From positions 165,001-229,000 of the forward strand of contig CAUYUJ010015030.1 of NCBI GenBank assembly GCA_963575745.1: DNA of 64,000 bases, read 5' to 3'. Below the pieces are notes generated by a model that searched no databases, was not told the origin of the DNA, and was given only the letters and a program-made list of their open reading frames with translations. Within the stretch, counting starts at the first letter, position 1; every line of letters starts with the position of its first letter. Below are positions 49,510-58,950 of the stretch, in pieces. The position numbers and the translations under genes were made by a program. Source of the stretch: Prorocentrum cordatum. Its lineage: Eukaryota; Sar; Dinophyceae; Prorocentrales; Prorocentraceae.

Positions 49510-49694
49510 AAAGAACGCTTCTGTGTGTATCGTTGTCATTCATTGCTGTCGGCTCAAATATATGTTGGACCCCTCCCAGTGGGGTGAGCGCGAGCATGGG
49601 CGCTGAAGCCCCGTTTGCCCCAAAACGGCGGGTCGAACTATTTTCGGCGCGCCCGAACTATAGATCGACCCGCAGAAAAGTATAACCCCCGCAT
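49510..49694. other. Spacer with GGTCGA/CTATAG words
   Basis: GGTCGAACTATTTTCGG at 49631, CGAACTATAGATCGACCCGC at 49652, and a CCCCTCCCAGTGGGG hairpin at 49570-49584. These words repeat those beside the left arm at 40392-40475. Confidence 0.6.
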
Positions 49695-49737
49695 TATAGT
49701 TCGACCCCGCACTGTAGATCGACCTTGGAGTCTCAAG
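49695..49737 (-). repeat. Inverted-repeat arm, right (mate 40392-40434)
   Basis: Reads TATAGTTCGACCCCGCACTG, then TAGATCGACCTTGGAGTCTC, AAG. Reverse complement of the left arm with one mismatch, and directly followed by the second octamer array. Confidence 0.88.
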
Positions 49738-50705
49738 GGGTGTCCAGGCGTCCGGGTGTCCGGGTGTCCGGATGTCCGGGTGCCCGGGTGCCCGGGCGTC
49801 CCTGTGCACGGGTGTCGGGCGTCCGGTTGTCCGGGTGTCCGGGCGTCTGGGCTTCCGGGTGTCTGGGTGTCTGCGCGTCCGGGTGTCCGGGTGTCCGGGT
49901 GTCGGGGTGCCCGGGTGTCGTGGTGCCCAGGCGTCCGGGTGTCCGGGTGTCCGGGTGTCCGGGCGTCCGGGTGTCCGGGTGTCCGGGTGTCCGGGTGTCC
50001 GGGTGCCCGGGGTGTCCGGGTGCCCGGGTGTCCAAGTGTCCGGGTGCTGGGGTGCCCGGGTGCCCGGGTGTCCGGGTGTCTGGGTGTCCGGGTGTCCTGG
50101 TGTCCGGCGGGTGTCCGGGTGTCCGGGTGCCCGGGTGTCCTGGTGTCCGGGCGTCAGGGCGTCCGGGCGTCCAGGCGTCCGGGTGCCCAGGTGCCCGGGT
50201 GTCTGGGTGCCCGGGTGTCCGGGCGTCGGGGAGTCCGGGTGTCCGGGTGCCAGTGCCCGGGTGTCCGGGTGCCCGGGTGCCCGGGTGTCCGGGTGTCCGG
50301 GTGTGTGTGGTGTGTCCGGGGTCCGGGTGCCTGGGTGTCCGGGTGCCCGGGTGTCCGGGTGTCCGGTGTCCGGGTGTGCGGGTGTCCGGGTGTCCGGGCG
50401 TCCGGGTGTCCGGGTGCCCGGGTGCCCGGGTGCCTGGGTGTCCGGGTGCCCGGGTGTCCGGGTGTCCGGGTGTCCGGGTGTCCGGGTGTCCGGGTGCCCG
50501 GGTGCCTGGGTGTCCGGGTGTCCGGGTGTCCGGGTGTCCGGGTGTCCCGGTGCTCGGGTGTCCATGTGTCCGGGTGTCCGGGTGTCCGGGTGCCCGGGTG
50601 TCCGGGTGCCCGGGTGTCCGGGTGCCTGGGTGTCCAGGCGCCCGGGTGTCTGGGTGTCCGGGTGTCCGGGTGCCCGGGCGTCTGGGTGTCCACGTGTCCG
50701 GGCGC
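49738..50705 (+). repeat. TCCGGGTG octamer minisatellite, block 2
   Basis: About 120 units of TCCGGGTG, CCCGGGTG, TCCGGGCG and rarer variants. The 8-base unit without stops keeps all frames open on both strands; the 300-400-codon frames with Pro-Asp-Thr-Arg repeats are artefacts. Confidence 0.96.
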
Positions 50706-50858
50706 CCTGTTGCGAGGGCGTTCAGGCTCCCTGATGCCCCAATGCGAAAGTGCATGTAGGCCCGGTTACAAACATGATCGACCCACGATCCCGGAAAGGA
50801 ATATAGAAATGTAAGGCATGGCAACGTTTGAAAGACACCTGATTGGGCGACGGGCAAA

Positions 50859-51742
50859 TGCAATGCTTAATGTATCGATTTTGATGTACCGTGCCGAGAG
50901 CTGTGCTGTGCTGCGCTGTGCTGAACTGCGATGTGCCATGCCGCGATTGTGCTCTATAGCGTTGTTGATCGAGTCCTCCTTTGCATCCGAATCCTGACCG
51001 AACTGATCTGGATCTTAAGCTCGAGCTGCCTCAGCACATAGTAGCTGCCTCAGAGCTAATTGACAGGGGAACATGCCAGGAGGACGCGCCGCGGAACGTC
51101 CCAAGGGACGCGCCAGGCGACGTGCCAAGGGACGTGCCACGAAGACGCACCGCGGGACGTGCCGAGGGGACGCGCTACGGAACGTGCCAATGGACGTGCC
51201 AATGGACGTGCCAGGAGACGCGCCGCGCGACGTGCCAGGGGGACTCGCCACGGGACGCGCCACGGAACGTGCCGAAGTTGCAATGCTGAGTGTATCGATC
51301 TTGATGTACCGTGCCGTGGGCTGTGCTGTGCTGCGCTGTGCTGAACTGCGACGTGCCATGCCGCGATTGTGCTCTATAGCGTTCTGGATCGAGTCCTCCT
51401 TTGCACACGAGTCCTGACCGAACCGACCTAGATCTTAAGCTCGAGCGGCCTCAGCACGTAGTAGCTGCCCCAGAGTTAATGGACAGGGGGACATGCCAGG
51501 AGGACGCGCCGCGGAACGTCCCAAGGGACGCGCCAGGCGACGTGCCAAGGGACGTGCCATGGGCACGCACCGCGGGACGTGCCAAGGGGACGCGCTACGG
51601 AACGAGCCAATGGACGTGCACCGCGCGACGTGCCAGGGGGACTCGCCACGGGACGCTCCGCGGAACGTGCCAGGCAACGTGCCAGGCTGCAATACTAAGG
51701 GTATCGATATTGATGTACCGTGCCGAGGGCTGTGCTGTGCCT
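50859..51742. repeat. About 410-420-bp tandem repeat, 2.1 copies
   Basis: Unit starts TGCAATGCTTAATGTATCGA-like at 50859, 51279 and 51688 (the third cut off after about 55 bp). Each unit has GTGCTGTGCTGCGCTGTGCT, a CTCGAGC..CCTCAGCACAT.GTAGCT phrase, and an inner minisatellite of GGGACGTGCCA / GGGACGCGCCA units. Confidence 0.93.
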
Positions 51743-52120
51743 GGGCGACCTGGACACGTGAAAACACGAGTTTCGCTCAAGAAGACGTTCTCAGCACATC
51801 CTCATGCTAGACATCCGCCTGGACAACCTGGACACGCGCAAACAAGCGTCTCGATCGAGACTTCCTCGACACCGCCTCATGCAAGCCTCTGCTTCGAGAC
51901 ATCCTCAACAAATCCTCATGCTAGACACCCGTCTGGGCAACCTGGAGGCGTGAAACTAAGCGTCTCGCTCGAAACATCCTCAAAACCTGGGCACGTGAAA
52001 ACAAGCATTTCACCTGAGAGATCCTCTGAATTCAGGTCCCCAGGAGAGCACAATCTATAATACAAAACAAGCGTTTCGCTCGAGACATCCTCAACAAATT
52101 CTGAAAATCAAGCGTTTCGC
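51743..52120. repeat. Diverged repeat of AAGCGTYTCGCTCGAGACATCCTCA phrase
   Basis: Five to six copies of a phrase combining AAGCGTTTCGCTCGAGACAT with CCTCA, interleaved with TCATGCTAGACACCCGTCTG and CAACCTGGACACG. No gene. Confidence 0.75.
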
Positions 52121-52312
52121 TAAGGACATCCTCAATTTTTAATTCGCCGGCCCTACGCGACCTCGTTATTTATCGCACAAGAAATTCGCCGGCCCTACAG
52201 CCGTCAAAACCGGGGGGAAACCAACTAAAAGAGAACCCTGGGCTCAGGCCCTTTCCGGGAAAAATTAGTATAGAACACCAGAGAAAAGAAACAATCATAC
52301 TTGTTGTTGCTA
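52121..52312. other. Short unique spacer
   Basis: AATTCGCCGGCCCTAC occurs twice (52140 and 52183). Nothing else seen. Confidence 0.5.
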
Positions 52313-53135
52313 TTGGGCTATAAGGCTATTGAGCTATGGGGTTGTATCGCAACATGGAAACATGGCTAAGTGTAGGGATATAGGGCTATTGTGCCATCGG
52401 GCTATAGGGATATTTGGCTATAGGGCTATAAGGTCTATAAAGCTATAGGGCTGTAAGGCCATAGGGCTAACGGGCTGTAGGTCTATGGGGGTATAGGGCC
52501 ATAGGGTTCTATGGCTAAATGGCTATAGCGCTATTTGCCTATGGGGCTATAGGACTCTAGCGCTATATGGCTAAAAGGTTATAGGGCTATCGAGCTATAG
52601 GGCTATGGGGCTGTAGGGCTAGGGCTATAGGGCTATAGGGTTGTAGGACTATGGGGCTATGGGGCTATAGGGCTATATGGTATAGGGCTATAGGGCTATA
52701 CGGCTATAGGGCTATGGAGCTATAGGGCTAATGGGCTGTAGGGCTGTAGGGCTATAGGGCTGTAGAGGTATAGGGCTGTGGGGCTCTAGGGATATAGGGC
52801 TATGGGGCAACAGGGCTGGCGGGCTATAGGGCTATAGGGCTACATAACTATAGGGCTATAAGGCTATAGGGCTAGAGGGCTATAGGGCTACAGGGCTATA
52901 GGGCTATACGGGCAAAGGGCTATAGGGCTACAGGGCTATCGGGTTATAAGCCTTTATGGGCTATTGTGCTATATGGCTATAGGGATATCGTGCTATATGG
53001 CTGTAGGGCTATAAGGCTATAGGGCTATAAGGCTTGAGGGCTTTTGGACTATAGGGCGATAGGGCTATAGGGCTAGAAGGCTATAGGGCTATCGGGCTGA
53101 TTGGCTATTTGGCTATTGGGCTTATGGGCAAATTG
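52313..53135. repeat. AGGGCTAT octamer minisatellite
   Basis: About 95 units of AGGGCTAT with AAGGCTAT, GGGGCTAT and AGGGCTGT variants; frequent TAG/TAT leaves no open frame. Confidence 0.95.
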
Positions 53136-53425
53136 GCCTAATGGGACCACTTGAGCTAATTGGATTGATGGGGCTATATGGCTATGGGGCTATAGGGCAC
53201 CCCCGGGCATCTGGGCCCGGCCACCGAAATCGGCGGCCCGGTTCACCTAACCATAGGAATCCGCTGGGACCCCTGCGGAGGCAAGCTCTGATTGCGGAAT
53301 ATGTATACACGTATGAACGTAAACATGTGTATGTATGTATATATAGGTACACGTAGAGATACAGTGCAAGCCAAGACCGGGACGCTATGCTAGGCCACGA
53401 CCGGAACAAATTCTGGAAAGATTGA
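53136..53425. other. Spacer, no gene seen
   Basis: Unique sequence with ATGTATGTATATAT at 53330-53345. Two near copies of AAGACCGGGACGCTATGCTA / CACGACCGGAACAAATTCTG. Confidence 0.4.
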
Positions 53426-54540
53426 GAGGATGTCGTCTCAGGCGAATGTGGCTGGGCCACCAGGGGGCAGGACATCATCGAGGTCAGAATTGTGAGGATG
53501 TCTCTGGCGAACATGGTTAAACCACCTCAGCTCAGGGCGTCTTGAAACCCAGAGTTGCGAGGATGTCTCATGAAGGAGTGGCCTGACCACCTGCTGAGGG
53601 CTTCTCGGAACCCAGAGTTGCGACGGGTCTCAAGCGAGAGAAGCCGAACCACCACGGAACAGGGCATATCCGAGATCAGAGTTGCAAGGATGTCTCAGGC
53701 GACAGTGGACGGACCACCTAAACTCAGGGCATCTCGGAACCGAGACTTGCGAGGATGTCTCAGGCTAAAGTGGCCGGACCTCCATGGGGCAGGACATCAT
53801 GAAGGTCAGTGTTGTGAGGATGTCTCTGGCGAAAACAATTAAACCAGCTCAGCCCAGGGCGTCTCAAAACCCAAAGTTGCGAGGATGTTTCAAGCGAAAG
53901 TGGCCAGGCCACCATGGGGCAGGGCGTCTTCAAGGTCAGAGTTGCGACGATGTCTGAGGCGACAGTGGCCTGACCACCTGCTCAGGGCATCTCGGAATCC
54001 AGAGTTGCGAGGGTCTCAGGCTAGACAGGCCGAGCCACCATGGGGGAGAGCATATCCGAGATCAGAGTTGCGAGAATGTCTCTGGCGACAGTGGCCTGAC
54101 CACCTGAGCCCAAAGCATATCGGAATCGAGACTTGCGAGGATGTCTCAGGCGACAGTGGCCGGACCGCCATGGGGCAGGAGATCTCTGAGGTCAGAGTTG
54201 CGAGGATGTCTCTGGCGGAAATGGTCTGACCACCTCAGCTCAGGGCGTCTCGGAACCCAGAGTTGCGAGGATGTCTCCGGCGAAAGTGGCCGAAACACCA
54301 TGGGGCAGGGCATCTCCGAGGTCAGAGTTGCGACGATGTCTCAGGCGACATTGGCCAGATCACCTCATGTCAAAGCATATCGGACTCCAGAGCGCCGACG
54401 ATGTCTCACGCGGAGCCAGCCGAAACACTTCGAGACCCGCATTTGCGAACCCAGAGTGGCGAGGATGTCCGAGGCGAGGGTGCCCAGATCATCTCAAGTC
54501 GCGACATCTCTGAACCCAGACTTCCGAGGATGTCTCACGC
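53426..54540 (+). repeat. Higher-order tandem repeat of two alternating unit types
   Basis: About 20 units of 50-60 bp. All share AGAGTTGCGAGGATGTCTCA and GGCGACAGTGGCC. One type continues CCACCATGGGGCAGGGCATC then TCCGAGGTC; the other CCACCTGCTCAGGGC then TCTCGGAACCC. They alternate over long stretches, giving a period near 110 bp. Plus frames run through the array but follow the repeat. Confidence 0.9.
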
Positions 54541-54868
54541 GAAACGGGCCTCCTCCTCCTCATCCTCCTCCTCCTCCTGCTCCTCGCCCTCGCCTTCTCC
54601 CTGGATGCTGTTCGCCGGCATGCAGCCCGAGATGCGGGTTGCGAACGCCTGCTGCTCCCCGTCCTCCTCCATGTCCTCCTCCCACTCCTCCTCCTCCCCC
54701 GCCGCCCTCCCCTTGCGTCAAATTCCACCCCCGGCTCCTCGCTCCTCCTCCTCCTCCTCCTCCTCCTCCTCCTCCTCCTCCTTCTCCTCATCATCATGAT
54801 CATCATCATCATCATCATCCTTCGCAGGCCGAGCCGAGGCGAGCCGAGGCGGCCGGCGGGCCGGCCGA

Positions 54869-54921
<53 letters not shown>

Positions 54922-54924
54922 CGG

Positions 54925-55000
<76 letters not shown>

Positions 55001-55186
55001 GCGCCGGCGGCGGCAGCGGAGGGAGAACAGCAGGACGAAATCGAATGGTTCGCACACTATCTAAAAAATGCCGGACTGCCGGAGGTCTCCGGAAGTCCCC
55101 ACAAGTCCCTGGGCACCTTCGGAACGCTCTGAAGCCCAGCGGGGGCCCAAAACATTCAGAAACCTGACATCCTCGAAGACGACGAG

Positions 55187-55231
<45 letters not shown>

Positions 55232-55340
55232 GACGAGGACGAGGACGACGACGACGACGACGACGACGACGTCGCGACGGCGGCGGCGGTGGCGGCGGCG
55301 GTGGCGGCGGCGGCGACGACGACGTTGTTTTCGCGGCGGG
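54541..55340. repeat. CTC, ATC and GAC trinucleotide arrays
   Basis: CTC/TCC at 54549-54800, ATCATC at 54788-54822, (GAC)n at 54868-54985, GGCGGC to 55015, (GAC)n again at 55175-55268, GGCGGC at 55275-55315. A unique 150-bp phrase separates the two GAC arrays. Confidence 0.95.
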
Positions 55341-56084
55341 AGTGCTGCTCCACTGCCCGGACTACTACGAGTGGTGTTTAAAGTGGTACTACTCGTGCTG
55401 ATACCATTGCTATACTCAATGACGGGGATCGAAACCGACAGTATTTCTCTCATGGCGCCGCCTTCCTCTTCAGACCTTTGTCTCGCCGTGGATTATCCGC
55501 CTCCGCGCCCCGAAGCGCGAGACCTTAGGTATTCGGGCTTAGCCCGCCTGTGTTTCGCGCGAGGTACTGAGATGATTGTTGGGCTTGTTAAGTAGTTCGG
55601 GTGGTTCCTATCGGGTTCTATTGTGGTTAGCCCACTTCTACTAACCAACTTAGGAAAAGGTTGGGATAACTGGTTTGGAAGTGGTTCGGAAGTGATTCTG
55701 AACCCACTTAGCTTAAGTAGGCTAACCTACTTAGGGGGCTTCCCCCTAAGTCCGCTAAGTAGGTTACGAAGCCCAGCGTAAGTAGGTTAGGTGCCTCAGT
55801 CTGAGCAGGAAGGGAGAAGGAGAAGGAGGTGGAGGAGGCCCAGGAAAAAGGAGGATGTAGCGCTGAAATCCTGACACATCGTTGACTTTTGTCCAGGATC
55901 CATCGGTAAAAACCTTTTTTTCCTGCAGCGCCCCACGCTACATCAAGCAGCATGCGTAGAAAATTCAAGCAACGCCCAGCTCTGAAGAGGCAAGTGCCTT
56001 CCGAAATCCTCCTCCTCGATTTCCTCCTCCTCCTACTGCTCCTCAACCTCCTCCCCATCATTCCTTACGCACCTGCCCCCTCAG
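55341..56084. other. Spacer with a palindromic cluster
   Basis: No gene called. 55625-55800 carries repeated CTAAGTAGGTTA / TAACCTACTTAG words, including a perfect hairpin at 55729-55751 (ACTTAGGGGG, CTT, CCCCCTAAGT) enclosed by a second inverted pair. 55990-56055 is a CTC tract directly past the transposase stop. Confidence 0.55.
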
Positions 56085-58181
56085 TCAAGTACGTCTAGAG
56101 TGCCTGAGCCGCAATTTCGGCGGGAAGAGAACTTCAGAAATCTGCCCCTCATCTGAAATCTCAGAAATACACGGCTCCAGCAAAAACTCCGTGCTCATCA
56201 GTGTTGGCACGTTTTCTACAACGCAACGGGCGACATTGTCCGCCATGCTAAGAACCTTCCACGGCGAAACGCAAGACAACATTCGACCATTCACCCTAGA
56301 ATGGAAGTACAATTGCCCGAATCCCACAGAGCCGCTCTCATTGCAAAAAGCAACCGTGTCGCCCATTTGGACGATTCGGCTGTGGACAAACGCGCTTTTT
56401 GATGTCATCACCTCGCAATCTTTCGTCAGAAATATGTCCGACGCAATGGCTGCCCTCATCTTTTTCGAAGCGGGGCGAGGTTCCAAGAGATCGAGCCCAA
56501 CGATTTGCACCCTGAGGTCAAACAAATGTTGAAGGGTTGCGTCCTCCATCAAACCATCTTCATAAGACGTGGTGTTGAATCTCAAATTTGCCATCCGTTT
56601 CAATACTCGGTGCTTCCTCTCCATGAGGAAGCAACTTATCAAAACACGGTGCCGAAGAAATGACGATGGTAAATGTGTAACCCAATGATTTTTACACTTC
56701 CATAAAGATGTCCCGTATGTGTTCTGATGTGCGGCGAGGTGGGATATGATAACTTCGCCAAGCTCGTCGGCGCGCACAAGACCAGAGTTAATTATAGAAA
56801 GAAGCTCTAAAACTCTGCACAGCAGCTTCATGCTGTTGGCAGCATCACCCGCGACACCTAAGGGGAGCACGATCGAATCGATGAACCTCTCAAGGACTGG
56901 GGCTGCACTCAGAAGTTCTGAAGCTGTCCCTTTCGGCGTGTGATTTTTATTACCAGCGCAAATCTTACCCCCACCAGCGTATCCACCAGGCCACTTCCAT
57001 TTTTGGAGAAACTCGTGAAAAGCTTTGCCGCCTGCTGGTGTCTTCTTGAGTTCCTGAGTCAAGAACTGGGTTATTTCATGATCCATGATGCCGTCGACTA
57101 CATAGCAATGCATCCAGTCCCATGACCAGGCGTGTACGATATCGAACGGCAGGTCCTCGCATGCCAGCAAACCCTTCTCAACGTAGTTGTAACCGAACAA
57201 CGTCTCAAGCTCCTGGAGTCCTGTCTTGTCGTTGGCCTCCTTGAGCTTGCGAAGGCGCCTCTGGATACCACGGATAGAACCCAGTGTGTGGAGCTTGAAC
57301 TTGCTCACGTCTAGTTCTGCAGAGCTGCACAGGAAACCGCTACGATCTGGTAAAAACGATGAGTTCACCCCGACTACATTCTGGCAGAGTGCGCACACTT
57401 TGTGTCCGCCTGACCCCTTGCACTCCGTCATGAATTTGAATGCTCGTTCGTCTTGAACGAGTATCTCCACGTTGCCTGTGATCAATCGGCAACTGTTGTC
57501 CCCAGGGATGGTAAATGCGATGCCGTTCTTCAGATCGTGGCCGTGGGGTGCGCCAAAGAACAACTTGAGAGCGCGAAGGGTCAGCTGGCTGAGACCCCCT
57601 TCCAATCTATTGACTGCGGTGCTCCTAACCCCGACCAAGGTGAACCATGTCAACTCGTTCGATAACGCAGGAAAGTCAAAGCCTAAAATCGACCAGTAGA
57701 TGGCCTGGAGTTTGCGACTGTTGTGATCCGCCAGGGGGTTCCCTGGGGTCACCTCGTCGCTATATATAATCAACTTCAAAACATTCCCAGTCTTCTGCAC
57801 AGTGTCGCGAAACAAATCTCGAAAATACGTGGACTCCTGGCAAGCGACCTCCAACCACGCGAACGGGTGTTGCCAGGTTACTTTTACAGGTTTCCCAGAA
57901 GCTGCCTCAATATACTCATCTACAAGCAAGGGCCCGAAGGATGAAGAACGTCGCGCTGCTGTGCGCCTGGCTGATCTCTGAGCGGATGTACTGAACGCAT
58001 CTGGCAAATCTTCCTCGTGGAGCTGATGCAACAGCTTGGAAAGTGCACTGCATGAGATATGTGCACGCCTGCCTAAGGTGACGAGGCACGCTTTCTTGCG
58101 AGGTGGCTCGGGCATCTCGCAGCCTGAGAGAAAATGGCTATGGACAACGCAAGCGCTCAAACGCCCCTGGGCCGAACTCAT
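56085..58181 (-). CDS. Intact transposase-like protein, CACTA/Plavaka-like
   Basis: 698 codons from ATG 58181 (a GTG at 58202 would add 7; the third Met, at 58115, is also plausible: MPEPPRKKACLVTLGRRAHI). No break. Motifs: LKLIIYSDEVTPGNPLADH (Asp/Glu near the 'iyxDe.tPgN' box typical of Plavaka/CACTA transposases), LTWFTLVGVRST, GNVEILVQDERAFKFMTECK, HKVCALCQNVVG (Cys pair), FDIVHAWSWDWMHCYVVDGI, and NHWVTHLPSSFLRHRVLISC with FLMERKHRVLKRM (the 'H.P.....C..ER.h...K' box). The same motif series appears in the gene at 47636-49509. Long intact minus-strand ORF without introns. Terminal inverted repeats were not found. The family call is inference from motif order; function would be cut-and-paste transposition or a domesticated derivative. 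Confidence 0.75.
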   Translation of the reverse strand: MSSAQGRLSACVVHSHFLSGCEMPEPPRKKACLVTLGRRAHISCSALSKLLHQLHEEDLPDAFSTSAQRSARRTAARRSSSFGPLLVDEYIEAASGKPVKVTWQHPFAWLEVACQESTYFRDLFRDTVQKTGNVLKLIIYSDEVTPGNPLADHNSRKLQAIYWSILGFDFPALSNELTWFTLVGVRSTAVNRLEGGLSQLTLRALKLFFGAPHGHDLKNGIAFTIPGDNSCRLITGNVEILVQDERAFKFMTECKGSGGHKVCALCQNVVGVNSSFLPDRSGFLCSSAELDVSKFKLHTLGSIRGIQRRLRKLKEANDKTGLQELETLFGYNYVEKGLLACEDLPFDIVHAWSWDWMHCYVVDGIMDHEITQFLTQELKKTPAGGKAFHEFLQKWKWPGGYAGGGKICAGNKNHTPKGTASELLSAAPVLERFIDSIVLPLGVAGDAANSMKLLCRVLELLSIINSGLVRADELGEVIISHLAAHQNTYGTSLWKCKNHWVTHLPSSFLRHRVLISCFLMERKHRVLKRMANLRFNTTSYEDGLMEDATLQHLFDLRVQIVGLDLLEPRPASKKMRAAIASDIFLTKDCEVMTSKSAFVHSRIVQMGDTVAFCNESGSVGFGQLYFHSRVNGRMLSCVSPWKVLSMADNVARCVVENVPTLMSTEFLLEPCISEISDEGQISEVLFPPKLRLRHSRRT

Positions 58182-58445
58182 TCCACACGCGCCGACGCGC
58201 ACATAACACGAAACCCAACATCAATCGGAGGAGGTGGCCCACGACACACATCGCAAAATATAGTGGGCGCAGTTGTTTGGTATTGTCCCCCCAGTCTTGT
58301 TTTGATGTTTTTCCTACTGTGTTCGCGCTTCGTCTGCCAACTTGTTTTTTATGTTCAGTATCTTTTCCGATTGGTAAAGTGTTCATAATGTCCAGGGTAA
58401 GCGTGGGGATGTTGTGTTGGGGAAATGTATTCGGTTGAGGGCGTC

Positions 58446-58471
58446 TTTTTTTTTTTTTTTTTTTTTTTTTT
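58446..58471 (+). repeat. T26 homopolymer
   Basis: Twenty-six T on plus. It lies 5' of the minus-strand transposase, so it is not its poly(A) tail. It may be the tail of a small minus-strand insertion. Confidence 0.9.
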
Positions 58472-58481
58472 ATGAACGGCC

Positions 58482-58565
58482 TGAGCATCCAGAATGTCCT
58501 CCGAGTTTGATTTCCACTTGAAACGACTTGGGCATCCAGAAGGTCCTCTGATATTGATTCCCATT
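58482..58565. repeat. 47-bp direct duplication
   Basis: GGGCATCCAGAAGGTCCTCT and the near copy TGAGCATCCAGAATGTCCTC, each followed by GA.TTTGATTTCCA / GATATTGATTCCCA. Confidence 0.75.
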
Positions 58566-58950
58566 ACTTGGAATCTACTGCCATTCGGGGAACAGCTTCA
58601 AATACGGGAGAGGGGCAGGAGGAGGAGGCTATAGAGGAGGCGTCGAGGAGGAGGAGGAGGAGGTGGTTTGGAGGAGGACGAGGAATGATATTGGACGGAG
58701 GACTGTTGCAATCTCATGCAAGCAATCTTGCTGACAACGTGCTCGGTGTGTCTGGTAGGGGAGGCCGAATGGCAGAGAAGCGGCGTGCAATCTCACAGAT
58801 TGCACCTACAGTGGCCAAGCCGATCACGCAAACACCCAGCAATGCGAGATATGGCATGTCTGGCAGGATAACAACGACCCCGCGCAATTCAAATAATGGC
58901 CCCCCTGACCGAATTTAGTACAGGACACACGGGAAAACTCTAGCATCAAA

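Noticed and set aside
49540-50863. Several 180-400-codon frames on both strands (Pro-Asp-Thr-Arg / Gly-Cys-Pro repeats)
   Set aside because: They follow the TCCGGGTG octamer, which has no stop in any frame; same for 40018-40962.
53426-54540. CRISPR-like array or repeat protein gene
   Set aside because: Contiguous tandem units with no spacers; open frames shift between units.
54489-55167. Long poly-Asp, poly-Ser and poly-Arg frames
   Set aside because: Direct translation of GAC and CTC trinucleotide arrays.
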